A stretch of DNA of 64,000 nucleotides, from assembly GCF_000307875.1 (NCBI RefSeq), contig NZ_AJLS01000041.1, forward strand, positions 1 through 64,000. Reading direction: 5' to 3'. Positions 43,448-51,432 of this stretch are shown here, piece by piece; position 1 is the first letter of the stretch; every line of letters starts with the position of its first letter. The DNA comes from Neobacillus bataviensis LMG 21833 (GTDB lineage Bacteria; Bacillota; Bacilli; Bacillales; Cytobacillaceae). Under the pieces are notes generated by a model. That model ran no database searches. It saw nothing but the letters and a program-made list of their open reading frames with translations, and was not told where the DNA came from. The translations under genes were made by a program, and so were the position numbers.

Positions 43448-43663
43448 GCTGTATCTCTCCTAAACAGTAAATTCTTATGGGCTATTTGTCCACATCCCTT
43501 ACTATAACATAAATTGGAACCGCTGCAAAAATTAAAGCTAGGAGCATTAAAAAAATGTCTAAAAGGGCGCGGGACTTTTCCCATAAAATAAGCTAAGTGC
43601 CTAAACGAAATGAATACAGCATGAATAGTATATCTTAGCAAATGGAAAAGGAGGTAAAAATAT

Positions 43664-43756
43664 ATGTCTGGTGGTGCAGCATACGGTGGAGGATTTGCAT
43701 TAATTGTCGTCCTTTTCATCTTGTTAATTATCATTGGGGCTTCTTTTGTTTATTAA
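43664..43756 (+). CDS. YjcZ-family sporulation peptide (30 aa)
   Basis: 30 residues: MSGGAAYGGGFALIVVLFIL, then a hydrophobic stretch ending in Tyr. This glycine-rich start followed by one membrane helix is the YjcZ family of tiny spore-associated proteins. An excellent ribosome site (aaaggagg) lies ten bases before ATG 43664, and a hairpin follows the stop. Expression late in sporulation is expected from the family. Confidence 0.85.
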   Translation: MSGGAAYGGGFALIVVLFILLIIIGASFVY

Positions 43757-43776
43757 GAAAAAAAGTGTAAACTAAA

Positions 43777-43813
43777 AGCGATGAGAATTTCCTCATCGCT
43801 TCGCTTTTTTTAG
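43777..43813 (+). terminator. Terminator after the YjcZ-like gene
   Basis: A 9-bp stem (43777-43785 with 43792-43800), T-rich from 43805. Confidence 0.8.
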
Positions 43814-43864
43814 TTGTTTTCATATTTACTAATCCAAACCATTCGTATTATTTTCACAGGTGGA

Positions 43865-44047
43865 TTATGTATACAAAATTTCCAGGTATGATGATATCAG
43901 TAAGATCGTGATAAGAACATTAATGGTGCGGAAGACCTTATGCTGGTTTTCTTCCGGTATTTCCTTTTGAATACAAAGAGAATTGGTCATTTTATTTACA
44001 TAAAACAAAATAAAAATAGCGAAGACAATAAAAACGGAGATCATCAT
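43865..44047 (-). CDS. Small two-helix membrane protein, unknown function
   Basis: 60 residues from ATG 44047, five bases after gggaggg; the frame extending to 44098 starts before that ribosome site. Two membrane helices (about 2-18 and 37-58) flank a charged loop with KEIPEENQHK. No family recognised. It lies between the YjcZ-like peptide and yhaI. Confidence 0.6.
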   Translation of the reverse strand: MMISVFIVFAIFILFYVNKMTNSLCIQKEIPEENQHKVFRTINVLITILLISSYLEILYT

Positions 44048-44248
44048 TGATTCCCTCCCTGTTGTTCGTGTTATGCTTAATACAATACCAAAAATCAAAC
44101 AAAAAAGATAGTCAAAAAGAATGGAAGAATGTTAGACTTTTTTCATCAGTAAACTAATCCAAAGTATTAGAAGAGGTTTACCCAACTCTCAAAAAGGTGA
44201 ATAATGTAAAAAAGGATCATGTAAAGGTTTGGAAAGAGGGCTATGGTT

Positions 44249-44587
44249 ATGAATGAATATAAAGTATTATGGCAAAGAATCCATCTTCTTGAATATCACC
44301 AAAAGCTGTTTGTAAAACTGCTAAACAATCCCAAGCTTGAATTTTATAAGCTTGTCATTGAAAATGGTTTAAACGAGCAGGAAACAGAAAAGTTCTTTGA
44401 TTTATGTGACAAATTGAGCATGAAATTAGAAGAACAAAAAGCGGAAGGGTATGTTTACTTTCATCCGCTTTTTGAACAATTATCAGCTGCTTTACCAGCT
44501 AACCTGAAAATGGAAGAGGTAATAAGGGCGTGCCTGCTCCAGAATTTATACAAGCCTCTATTTCTGGAGTTCGAAAAATATTTATAA
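44249..44587 (+). CDS. yhaI: YhaI-like protein (DUF1878)
   Basis: 112 residues from ATG 44249, eight bases after agaggg (ATG 44243 is too close). Helical; LWQRIHLLEYHQKLFVKLLN, then EFYKLVIENGL and VIRACLLQNLYKPLFLEF match the YhaI family beside scoC in B. subtilis. Function unknown. Convergent with scoC, only eight bases between stop codons. Confidence 0.78.
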   Translation: MNEYKVLWQRIHLLEYHQKLFVKLLNNPKLEFYKLVIENGLNEQETEKFFDLCDKLSMKLEEQKAEGYVYFHPLFEQLSAALPANLKMEEVIRACLLQNLYKPLFLEFEKYL

Positions 44588-44595
44588 TGGAGGTT

Positions 44596-45171
44596 TTACG
44601 CTAATTCTTGCTCTGTCTTTTTTGCCTTTTTCAGCTGTCCATTTTCTTCAATGAATTCACTTTCAATATTATGAAATGAACGTTCAAAGATCTCCATAAA
44701 ATCTTCACCGTAAATGTTGCGAATAATCGCCATCATCTCAATAATATCTGGAAACTTCCCGTACAATTCCCTTAGCGGTAAAGCACCGGAAAAAGCGGCA
44801 TTTTTATTCGGTTCATATGTTTCCATTGATTTAAGCAAAATCTCTTCACCGGCTTCAGTGAGCTGAATATACGTATTACGTTTGTCGTTTTCCTTTTTAG
44901 AAAATTTCAACAAACCTCGTTCTTCTAACTTTTTTGAAAAATTAAAAGCTGTTGATACATGCATTACTCCGAATTTTGCCACATCCGAGATGGAGGCGCC
45001 ATTTAAATGATAGGCGATCCAAAGAATATGATGCTCATTAATATTTAAATCATAAGGCTTAATCCATTGCTGCCAGTCTTTCTCAATCGACTTCCATAAT
45101 GCTTTACTTAATTGTGTAATTCTCTGACTAAAGATCATGGCTTCCTTCATTGAATATTGTTTCTCAGTCAT
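44596..45171 (-). CDS. scoC: Transition-state regulator ScoC/Hpr (MarR family)
   Basis: 191 residues from ATG 45171, nine bases after aggtg; the GTG 45183 overlaps that site. Almost identical core to B. subtilis Hpr: [40 protein letters not shown], then [20 protein letters not shown] (winged helix) and [16 protein letters not shown] (wing). ScoC represses protease, sporulation and peptide-transport genes during exponential growth. The C-terminal tail is charged and variable. Monocistronic. Confidence 0.94.
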   Translation of the reverse strand: MTEKQYSMKEAMIFSQRITQLSKALWKSIEKDWQQWIKPYDLNINEHHILWIAYHLNGASISDVAKFGVMHVSTAFNFSKKLEERGLLKFSKKENDKRNTYIQLTEAGEEILLKSMETYEPNKNAAFSGALPLRELYGKFPDIIEMMAIIRNIYGEDFMEIFERSFHNIESEFIEENGQLKKAKKTEQELA

Positions 45172-45406
45172 CCCCAATTTCACCTACTTTTATATTTCTC
45201 TATTATCATTATGCCAATAAAATAAAAATTAATAAAGATATTAATTTTTATTTTATATTGAATTTTGAAAAAACTCAATATAAAAATTTTTTTCGAATAG
45301 TTTTCACATAATTATCCTGCTAAAAATAGACCTTGTTCATAGGAACGAATGGTAAAACATATAAATAGTTACAACGATTGTTCGAATAAGTAGGGGGTCA
45401 AAAAGG

Positions 45407-45598
45407 ATGAAGAGCGTAGCTGTAACGTTATTTATCGTAAGTGCTATTCTTTTTTTAGGATCATCTAAATATTTATTTGATTTAAAAAGACCCGGTGTGT
45501 ATCCGCCAAAACGAGTATTAAAGAAAAGAGCAGCTGCCTTGGCTGGTGTTAGCGGCATGTTCCTATTAGCCGCTTTCTTACTTTCAAAACTTTTATAG
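45407..45598 (+). CDS. Small two-helix membrane protein, unknown function
   Basis: 63 residues. Two membrane helices (about 4-20 and 43-61) surround a basic loop (DLKRPGVYPPKRVLKKRAAA), so both ends probably face outward. aggggg precedes ATG 45407 by about ten bases. The terminator that follows is shared with trpP on the other strand. Family not recognised. Confidence 0.65.
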   Translation: MKSVAVTLFIVSAILFLGSSKYLFDLKRPGVYPPKRVLKKRAAALAGVSGMFLLAAFLLSKLL

Positions 45599-45618
45599 AA
45601 GCCCTCTAGTATGTAATT

Positions 45619-45650
45619 TAAGAAAAGAACCCCTCGGGGTTCTTTTCTTA
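45619..45650. terminator. Bidirectional terminator between small membrane gene and trpP
   Basis: A very long stem (taagaaaagaacccc with its complement, centred at about 45634) with A and T tracts on both sides. Confidence 0.9.
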
Positions 45651-45668
45651 AAAAGAGAGCCCCGTGCA

Positions 45669-46196
45669 TTACTTTTGGATGATGGAAGCTGATGATATTT
45701 TAGATCTTTTGAAAATAGATTGAGCTACTGGAAACAAAATAACCATGATAACAGTATTTAGTGCGATTGCAGGTAAAACCCCTACTGAAAATAATGCTGC
45801 GAAAGGCCCTGGTAATCCAACAAGTAAAAGGGCGGAACCTAAAAAGATTGTTCCTGAAACTAATGTTCCAACTGCAGTTAAAATAGCAGCACTAACAATA
45901 GGCTTAACAAATTTCTTCAAGATCAGGAATAAACCGAAAAAGATTAATGAAGTGAAAATCTTATCGATTATATTGGGAATCTGTCCGTTAGGAAATCCCG
46001 TGGTTAATGCAGATAAAACACCAGTTACAATCCCCATTAGCATGACACTTTTTACTTCTGGTACAAGAATAATTCCTAAAAACATCATCGCCAGCATCAT
46101 ATCTGGTTTAATACCAAGGAAGTTTGGCATTACCGTATGCAATACAACCCCAATCCCCGCTAAAAGTGCTAAAATGACTAGATTTTTTGTTTTCAT
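45669..46196 (-). CDS. trpP: Tryptophan transporter TrpP
   Basis: 175 residues, five or six membrane helices, matching B. subtilis TrpP/YhaG (172 aa): LVILALLAGIGVVLHTVMP, FLGIKPDMMLAMMFLGIIL, ALTTGFPNGQIPNIIDKIF, SGTIFLGSALLLVGLPGPFA. It imports tryptophan. Synteny (hit-trpP-yhaI-scoC) agrees. The leader holds six (G/U)AG triplets across the ribosome site, which marks translational repression by tryptophan-bound TRAP. Confidence 0.93.
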   Translation of the reverse strand: MKTKNLVILALLAGIGVVLHTVMPNFLGIKPDMMLAMMFLGIILVPEVKSVMLMGIVTGVLSALTTGFPNGQIPNIIDKIFTSLIFFGLFLILKKFVKPIVSAAILTAVGTLVSGTIFLGSALLLVGLPGPFAALFSVGVLPAIALNTVIMVILFPVAQSIFKRSKISSASIIQK

Positions 46197-46198
46197 TT

Positions 46199-46226
46199 CT
46201 CATCTCTCCTCTGCTATCCTAAGCTA
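46199..46226 (-). promoter_or_regulatory. TRAP-binding site over the trpP ribosome site
   Basis: On the minus strand three UAG triplets (46224-46226, 46219-46221, 46214-46216) and three GAG triplets (46209-46211, 46204-46206, 46199-46201) are spaced exactly two nucleotides apart. They cover the Shine-Dalgarno and end two bases before the start codon. This is the pattern bound by the TRAP 11-mer. Confidence 0.9.
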
Positions 46227-46345
46227 ATTTGTTCCTCCTGCAGTACACTCATTGCCTGCAGCGAAAAACTTAGATTCATTATAACATATTACGATAATAT
46301 TCATAAAGATATAATTTTCAGAAAATTGGTTTTAACAACACAAGT

Positions 46346-46765
46346 TTACAGCTGTTTATGAATAGCCGCTGCCATTTCTTGTAATAATTGTGGTGTATAA
46401 TCGCTTTGATTGCTTTTCCATACCACTCCCAGACCATCTCCTTTACCATAGCGCGGAATCAAATGGATATGGAAGTGAAAAACAGTCTGGCCGGCAAGTT
46501 CACCATTATTATTGATTGTGTTCATTGCAGCAGGCTCAAATTCCTTTTTGAGAGCATTAGCAATAGAGGGGACAACTTCATAAATGTTTCTTGCGATTTC
46601 TGGCGTTAATTCGTATACGTTTTCTTTATGTACCTTAGGAATCACAAGGGTATGCCCTTTTGTCACCTGACTGATATCCATAAACGCTACGACATGCTCA
46701 TTTTCAAAAACCTTTGCGGCAGGAATTTCACCATTAACAATTTTACAAAAAATACAATCGCTCAT
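46346..46765 (-). CDS. hit: HIT-family nucleotide hydrolase Hit
   Basis: 139 residues. CIFCKIVNGEIPAAKV holds a zinc-binding Cys pair at the N-terminus; the histidine triad is VFHFHIHLIPRY. It hydrolyses adenosine nucleotide phosphoramidates or related substrates. The order hit-ecsA matches B. subtilis, where the two are divergent. aaagggg precedes ATG 46765. On the 3' side, trpP follows after about 150 bases. Confidence 0.93.
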   Translation of the reverse strand: MSDCIFCKIVNGEIPAAKVFENEHVVAFMDISQVTKGHTLVIPKVHKENVYELTPEIARNIYEVVPSIANALKKEFEPAAMNTINNNGELAGQTVFHFHIHLIPRYGKGDGLGVVWKSNQSDYTPQLLQEMAAAIHKQL

Positions 46766-46825
46766 TTTATCGACAACCCCTTTAAATGTTTGTCTTATTT
46801 TACCATAATGTCATGGGATAAAAAA

Positions 46826-46857
46826 GAAAAAGGCAGGATTCGCATGGAATCCCGCCT
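46826..46857 (-). terminator. Minus-strand terminator upstream of hit
   Basis: aaggcaggattc pairs with gaatcccgcctt (one mismatch), and on the minus strand a long T-rich run follows. There is no gene upstream on that strand for more than 500 bases, so it implies a minus-strand transcript through 46.86-47.3 kb or an attenuator in the hit leader. Confidence 0.65.
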
Positions 46858-46888
46858 TCCCGAAGGGGAATTGCTTCAATTTTAACGT

Positions 46889-47253
46889 TCATTTAGGAGT
46901 GTTCTTTGATAAACACCTCATTTTTCATAGAGTGTTTTTATAAAGAGACATCTTTGTTCAAGCTGACCATCCCCTATATGTGTTTTTATATGTTTTCCCA
47001 ACTTATAAAAACGGGTAGCGATCTGCGGTAAACACCTCATTTGCCGTTTATTTTTTTAAGATAAACAGTTGGTGTTGAACTCTAAATGGATTGAATGCAC
47101 TGTGTACAAAACAACCATCCCCTTATCTGAAACGATTGATAGCTCACTTGTTTGAAAGGAAATTGTCTTTGACAGACACCTCATTTCAAGTTTTGATGAA
47201 TTTCTTCATCGAGGTAAGTTATTTCCCCTTCGAATATTATGATAACCCCTTAT
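46889..47253. repeat. Alternating C-rich repeat motifs between hit and ecsA
   Basis: Motif A (aaacacctcattt) occurs at about 46911, 47030 and 47174; motif B (accatccccttat, third copy ataaccccttat) at about 46966, 47114 and 47242. They alternate A-B-A-B-A-B. On the plus strand A1 and A2 lie in loops of short hairpins followed by T runs (46909-46940; 47028-47057). On the minus strand each A copy contains an ATG-AGG-TGT opening short frames of 42, 40 and 10 codons without ribosome sites. Candidate small-RNA region; otherwise gene-free. Confidence 0.5.
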
Positions 47254-47356
47254 GAAAGAAATATACAAAAAAGTTTAGAAAAATTGAATTCCTATTTTTA
47301 TTGAAAGGAATTTGTTAAAATGAAAACCATAATCATGCTACGGAAGGACGTTTGCC

Positions 47357-48097
47357 ATGTCTTTATTAACAATTGAAAGTCTTGTCGGCGGCTATACAAG
47401 GAACCCTGTATTAAAGGACGTTTCCTTTGAAGTACGTGAGAAGGAATTAGTCGGACTTATTGGCTTGAATGGAGCCGGGAAGAGCACAACCATCAAACAC
47501 ATTATCGGATTAATGGAACCACATCGCGGCACCGTCAAAATTAATGGAAAATCCTTTACAGAAAACAAAGAAGCCTATCGGCGCTTGTTTACGTTTGTAC
47601 CCGAAACACCTGTCTTATATGAAGAACTAACACTGGACGAGCATTTAAAATTAACTGCCATGGCCTACGGACTGGACGAGTCCACCTATAAACAGCGAAT
47701 CAGCCCGCTGTTGTCGGAGTTTCGAATGGAAAAACGGTTAAACTGGTTTCCTGCTCATTTCTCCAAAGGGATGAAACAAAAGGTCATGATCATGTGTGCC
47801 TTTCTCGTTCAGCCTTCGCTTTATATTGTCGATGAACCATTTGTCGGCTTAGATCCGCTCGGGATTCAGTCCCTGCTCGATTTGATGAAAAAGATGAAAG
47901 AAAATGGTGCAGGAATCTTAATGTCGACACATATTCTTGCAACGGCAGAAAAATATTGTGACCGTTTTGTGATTCTCCATGAAGGGAAGATCCGTGCTAA
48001 AGGAACGCTTACGGAGCTAAGGGAGCAGTTTTCAATGCCGACTGCCTCTTTAGACGATTTGTATATTCAATTGACGAAGGAAGAAAATTATGTTTGA
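47357..48097 (+). CDS. ecsA: ABC transporter ATPase EcsA
   Basis: 246 residues. Walker A GLNGAGKST (about 37-45), signature FSKGMKQKVMIMCA, Walker B LYIVDEPFVGLDPLG, with STHILATAEKYCDRF as the H-loop region. The EcsAB exporter of bacilli affects secretion, competence and sporulation, partly through regulated intramembrane proteolysis by RasP; it exports linear peptides in relatives. An extended -10 (tgttaaaat, 47313-47321) lies upstream. It overlaps ecsB by eight bases. Confidence 0.93.
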   Translation: MSLLTIESLVGGYTRNPVLKDVSFEVREKELVGLIGLNGAGKSTTIKHIIGLMEPHRGTVKINGKSFTENKEAYRRLFTFVPETPVLYEELTLDEHLKLTAMAYGLDESTYKQRISPLLSEFRMEKRLNWFPAHFSKGMKQKVMIMCAFLVQPSLYIVDEPFVGLDPLGIQSLLDLMKKMKENGAGILMSTHILATAEKYCDRFVILHEGKIRAKGTLTELREQFSMPTASLDDLYIQLTKEENYV

Positions 48098-49301
48098 TGA
48101 GAAGAAGCTTTGGAAGGATCGCGCCGGCGGCCGGATGAAAGATTTAGGTAGATATTTACGCTATATTTTCAATGGGCATCTCGTAATCGTCCTATTATTT
48201 TTAATTGGAACAGGAGCCTTTTTTTATCAAAAATGGATTGAATCCCTTCCGACTGATTTTCCTGCTGAAATTATTTTAGCTGTTATCATTGGATTTTTCC
48301 TCACATACAGCCCAGTTTACAACTTTTTACTCGAGGCTGATAATGTATTTTTGCTGCCGCTTGAGGAAAAATTAAAAGGATATTTTTTTCGCTCCGGAGT
48401 TGCGAGCTTTGTTTTTCAAGGCTATATTCTCTTAATGGTTTTAGCAATCCTTATGCCGATGTATGCCCATGTCGGCGATAATGGTTTTCATTCATTTATT
48501 CCATTCTTAGCCGTGTTACTTATTGCGAAGGTCTGGAATTTAGCCGTTACCTGGAAAATTCACTATTATGTCGAGACTTCTGTACATAGATGGGATATGG
48601 TTGTTCGCTACTTACTAAATGCTGCATTTTCCTATCTTTTATTTAAACAGGCAAACCTAATTATTCTGTTGATTATGGCATTAATTATGGTTTTTTATTA
48701 CTACAGCTTTTTGGCACGAACAAGAAAAATGGGCTTAAAATGGGATCAATTAATTGACCAGGAAGAAAAAAGGATGGCTTCCTTTTATCGTTTAGCGAAC
48801 ATGTTTACTGATGTGCCAAAATTGAAAGATACGGTAAAAAGAAGAAAGTGGCTTGATTTGTTCATCAGTAAAATTCCGTTCACACAAGAAAAGACTTATT
48901 TATATTTATTTTCGCGAACGTTTTTGCGCTCCTCTGATTATCTTGGTTTATTTATCCGTTTAACGGTGATCGGTGCACTTGCCATCTATTTTATTTCGTT
49001 TGGCCTGGGACAAATATTACTTTGTGTTTTATTTTTATATTTAACGGGTTTTCAATTGCTGCCGTTATGGAATCATCATCAAAATAAACTCTGGGTTGAC
49101 ATTTACCCGGTTGCGTCAAACTATAAGACAATTTCGTTCCATTTTTTGTTAATGATCATCTTAACGATTCAAGCCGTTATCTTCGCATTATTTATTTTAG
49201 TTAAAGGTGAGATTTTTATTTCACTGCTAACTTTACTCGCAGGACTCGTGTTTAGTTATATCTTTGTTTATTTTTATGGAAAAAATCGTTTAAAAGCATA
49301 A
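48090..49301 (+). CDS. ecsB: ABC transporter permease EcsB
   Basis: 403 residues. A basic N-terminus (KDRAGGRMKDLGRYLRYIF) leads into about eight to ten membrane helices, with a soluble loop of about 60 residues (ARTRKMGLKWDQLIDQEEKR) in the middle. Family EcsB, partner of EcsA. Encoded with an eight-base overlap. The 3' hairpin ends the ecsAB part of the operon, with ecsC beyond it. Confidence 0.9.
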   Translation: MFDEKKLWKDRAGGRMKDLGRYLRYIFNGHLVIVLLFLIGTGAFFYQKWIESLPTDFPAEIILAVIIGFFLTYSPVYNFLLEADNVFLLPLEEKLKGYFFRSGVASFVFQGYILLMVLAILMPMYAHVGDNGFHSFIPFLAVLLIAKVWNLAVTWKIHYYVETSVHRWDMVVRYLLNAAFSYLLFKQANLIILLIMALIMVFYYYSFLARTRKMGLKWDQLIDQEEKRMASFYRLANMFTDVPKLKDTVKRRKWLDLFISKIPFTQEKTYLYLFSRTFLRSSDYLGLFIRLTVIGALAIYFISFGLGQILLCVLFLYLTGFQLLPLWNHHQNKLWVDIYPVASNYKTISFHFLLMIILTIQAVIFALFILVKGEIFISLLTLLAGLVFSYIFVYFYGKNRLKA

Positions 49302-49312
49302 ATCTATGAATT

Positions 49313-49340
49313 TCCCCTTTGCGATGAAGGGGATTTTTTT
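49313..49340 (+). terminator. Terminator after ecsB
   Basis: A 7-bp stem (49313-49319 with 49327-49333) followed by seven T. Confidence 0.85.
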
Positions 49341-49403
49341 ACACGATTGGGCGGTTTTTATCGTATGGAAGCATAGAATAATCTGTAAAGGGGGTTGGTC
49401 ATT

Positions 49404-50126
49404 TTGAACGAGTATGAATTATTGGTTTATGAGGAAGTGGAAGAATGGAAGCGAAAATTAACCAGACGTTCAGGAATGATGAACCGAATATCAAAAAAAG
49501 CCCAAGGTAAAATTAACGAATGGATCCTGGAAAAGGTTCATGAGGTCATGACAGAGAGCATTAAAGGGATGGTGAAAGCCACGTTACTTGGTTCGAAAGT
49601 GACAACGAATAAAAATCAGGCAGAGGGGTTAACCCTTGCTGAAAGAGATGAATTGGCACGAAAAAAGATATCTTCCTATCAAAAGACCGCTGTGGTCGAG
49701 GGGGCAGGGACTGGGGCTGGAGGAATTTTATTAGGTCTTGCTGATTTCCCGTTACTTTTAACGATTGAGATGAAATTTTTGTTCGAAGCTGCATCTGTTT
49801 ACGGGTTTGATACTAGAAAATATGACGAAAGATTATTTATTCTCCATGTTTTTCAACTGGCTTTTTCAAGTGACGAAATCCGCAAACATACCTTATCCGA
49901 AATTGAAAATTGGGAAAGCCGCAAGCTGGTTCTTGTGGAAATGGATTGGCGCAAGTTTCAGCAGGAATATCGGGACTATATTGACCTTGCAAAATTGTTT
50001 CAACTTGTGCCGGGCATTGGGGCGTTTGTTGGTGCCTATGCCAATAATAATCTGCTAAAGCATTTAGGTGAAACGGCGATGAATGCCTACCGCATACGGT
50101 TATTGCAAAAAACCCCTGAACTCTAA
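49404..50126 (+). CDS. ecsC: EcsC-family protein
   Basis: 240 residues from TTG 49404, nine bases after aaaggggg; the TTG at 49395 overlaps that site. EcsC family features: KISSYQKTAVVEGAGTGAGG followed by ILLGLADFPLLLTIEMKFLF and LVPGIGAFVGAYANNNLLKH. One or two hydrophobic segments suggest membrane association. The molecular role is unknown and it is dispensable for EcsAB function in B. subtilis. A terminator separates it from ecsB. Confidence 0.88.
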   Translation: MNEYELLVYEEVEEWKRKLTRRSGMMNRISKKAQGKINEWILEKVHEVMTESIKGMVKATLLGSKVTTNKNQAEGLTLAERDELARKKISSYQKTAVVEGAGTGAGGILLGLADFPLLLTIEMKFLFEAASVYGFDTRKYDERLFILHVFQLAFSSDEIRKHTLSEIENWESRKLVLVEMDWRKFQQEYRDYIDLAKLFQLVPGIGAFVGAYANNNLLKHLGETAMNAYRIRLLQKTPEL

Positions 50127-50143
50127 CGAGACAGGGGATTTTT
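50111..50143. terminator. Terminator between ecsC and yhaA
   Basis: aacccctg (50111-50118) pairs with caggggatt (50132-50140), T-rich after it; the genes are convergent. Confidence 0.75.
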
Positions 50144-50148
50144 GTGGT

Positions 50149-51324
50149 TCATTCCTTATGGACTCGGACTGCTGCTGTTCCAAGAGTTTTTGCAGCGATG
50201 AGCATCGCTTTTTCATCTATATCAAACTTGGGGTGATGATGGGGATATCCTTCATCATTGGTAACTGGTTTTGCACCGGTGTAGAAGAAGGTACCCGGAA
50301 CCTTTTGTAAATAATAGCCAAAATCCTCACCACCCATTTGGGGCTCGGTTTCTTCGATAATTTGCACTTCTTCAATATCCCGTGCACAGCTAATTATAAA
50401 TTCTGTTTCCTTTTCATGGTTGACTACTGCAGGATAACCTCTTACAAAATCATACTTATAAGCACTGTCAGATGTGTAACAAGTGCCGTGAATGATTCGT
50501 CCCATCTCATCTTCAATCAATTGCCTTACATTTTCATTAAATGTTCGGACAGTTCCTACTAATTTTGCTTTATCAGCGATGACATTGAAGGCATTTTCAG
50601 CTGTAAAAGAAGCAACAGTGACAACAGCTGATTCAACTGGATTTACCTTACGGCTGACGATTTGCTGGAGATTTAATACAAGTTGTGATGCTATAACGAT
50701 GGCATCCTTTGTTTTATGCGGTTGCGCCCCATGACCGCCTTTGCCCTGAATTTCAATTTCAAATCGGTCAGCCGCCGCCATGATGGGGCCTGTTCGATAT
50801 TGGATAGTGCCTGTCGGTTCACTTGCCCATAGATGCGTACCGAAAATCACATCGACACTTTCCAAACAGCCATCTTCAATCATCGGTGCCGCCCCGCCGG
50901 GAGCATATTCTTCTGCATGCTGATGAATAAAAACATAGGTTCCTTCAAGCTCTTCACGAAGTTCATTTAATGCTTTCGCAAGGACAAGCAGTGTCGCGGT
51001 ATGACCGTCATGTCCACAGGCATGCATGACTCCTGGTACAAGTGATTTGTATGGGACATCCTTTTCATCCTGAATCGGCAACGCGTCAAAGTCTGCCCGT
51101 AATGCCACTGTTTTTCCTGGTTTTTTTCCGTAAACTTTTGCAACAACCCCATTCCCGCCAACATTCCCCATTACTTCAATATGAAGTTTTTCATAATAAT
51201 CTTGAATGAATTTAGCGGTGCTGTATTCCTGAAATGATAATTCCGGATGCTGGTGCATGTAGCGGCGGATCGAGACCATTTCGTCATAGTAACTTTCTAA
51301 TTTAGTAAATAGCTCGTTTAACAT
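50149..51324 (-). CDS. yhaA: M20-family amidohydrolase YhaA
   Basis: 391 residues. Dinuclear-metal amidohydrolase motifs: VALRADFDALPIQDE, HACGHDGHTA, HQHAEEYAPGGA and near the end MGGEDFGYYLQKVPG. The family includes N-acyl-L-amino-acid and hippurate hydrolases and indole-acetyl-amino-acid hydrolases. It lies directly downstream of a permease gene (YhfA type), suggesting that the two import and cleave an acylated amino acid or small peptide; the substrate is inferred, not read. ATG 51324 with gggagg upstream. Confidence 0.9.
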   Translation of the reverse strand: MLNELFTKLESYYDEMVSIRRYMHQHPELSFQEYSTAKFIQDYYEKLHIEVMGNVGGNGVVAKVYGKKPGKTVALRADFDALPIQDEKDVPYKSLVPGVMHACGHDGHTATLLVLAKALNELREELEGTYVFIHQHAEEYAPGGAAPMIEDGCLESVDVIFGTHLWASEPTGTIQYRTGPIMAAADRFEIEIQGKGGHGAQPHKTKDAIVIASQLVLNLQQIVSRKVNPVESAVVTVASFTAENAFNVIADKAKLVGTVRTFNENVRQLIEDEMGRIIHGTCYTSDSAYKYDFVRGYPAVVNHEKETEFIISCARDIEEVQIIEETEPQMGGEDFGYYLQKVPGTFFYTGAKPVTNDEGYPHHHPKFDIDEKAMLIAAKTLGTAAVRVHKE

Positions 51325-51407
51325 ATGTAATTCCTCCCAAAGAGTTTATTTTCAAACTATTTTAACATCTTTATAGTATTTTGTATTTCTTTTACTTAAA
51401 CGAAAGT

Positions 51408-51430
51408 GGCCGGCAAAAAAGCCGGCCATT
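51408..51430 (-). terminator. Hairpin between the permease and yhaA genes
   Basis: A perfect 8-bp GC-rich stem (51408-51415 with 51423-51430). On the minus strand it follows the permease stop; the T tract is weak. Confidence 0.7.
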
Positions 51431-51432
51431 AT

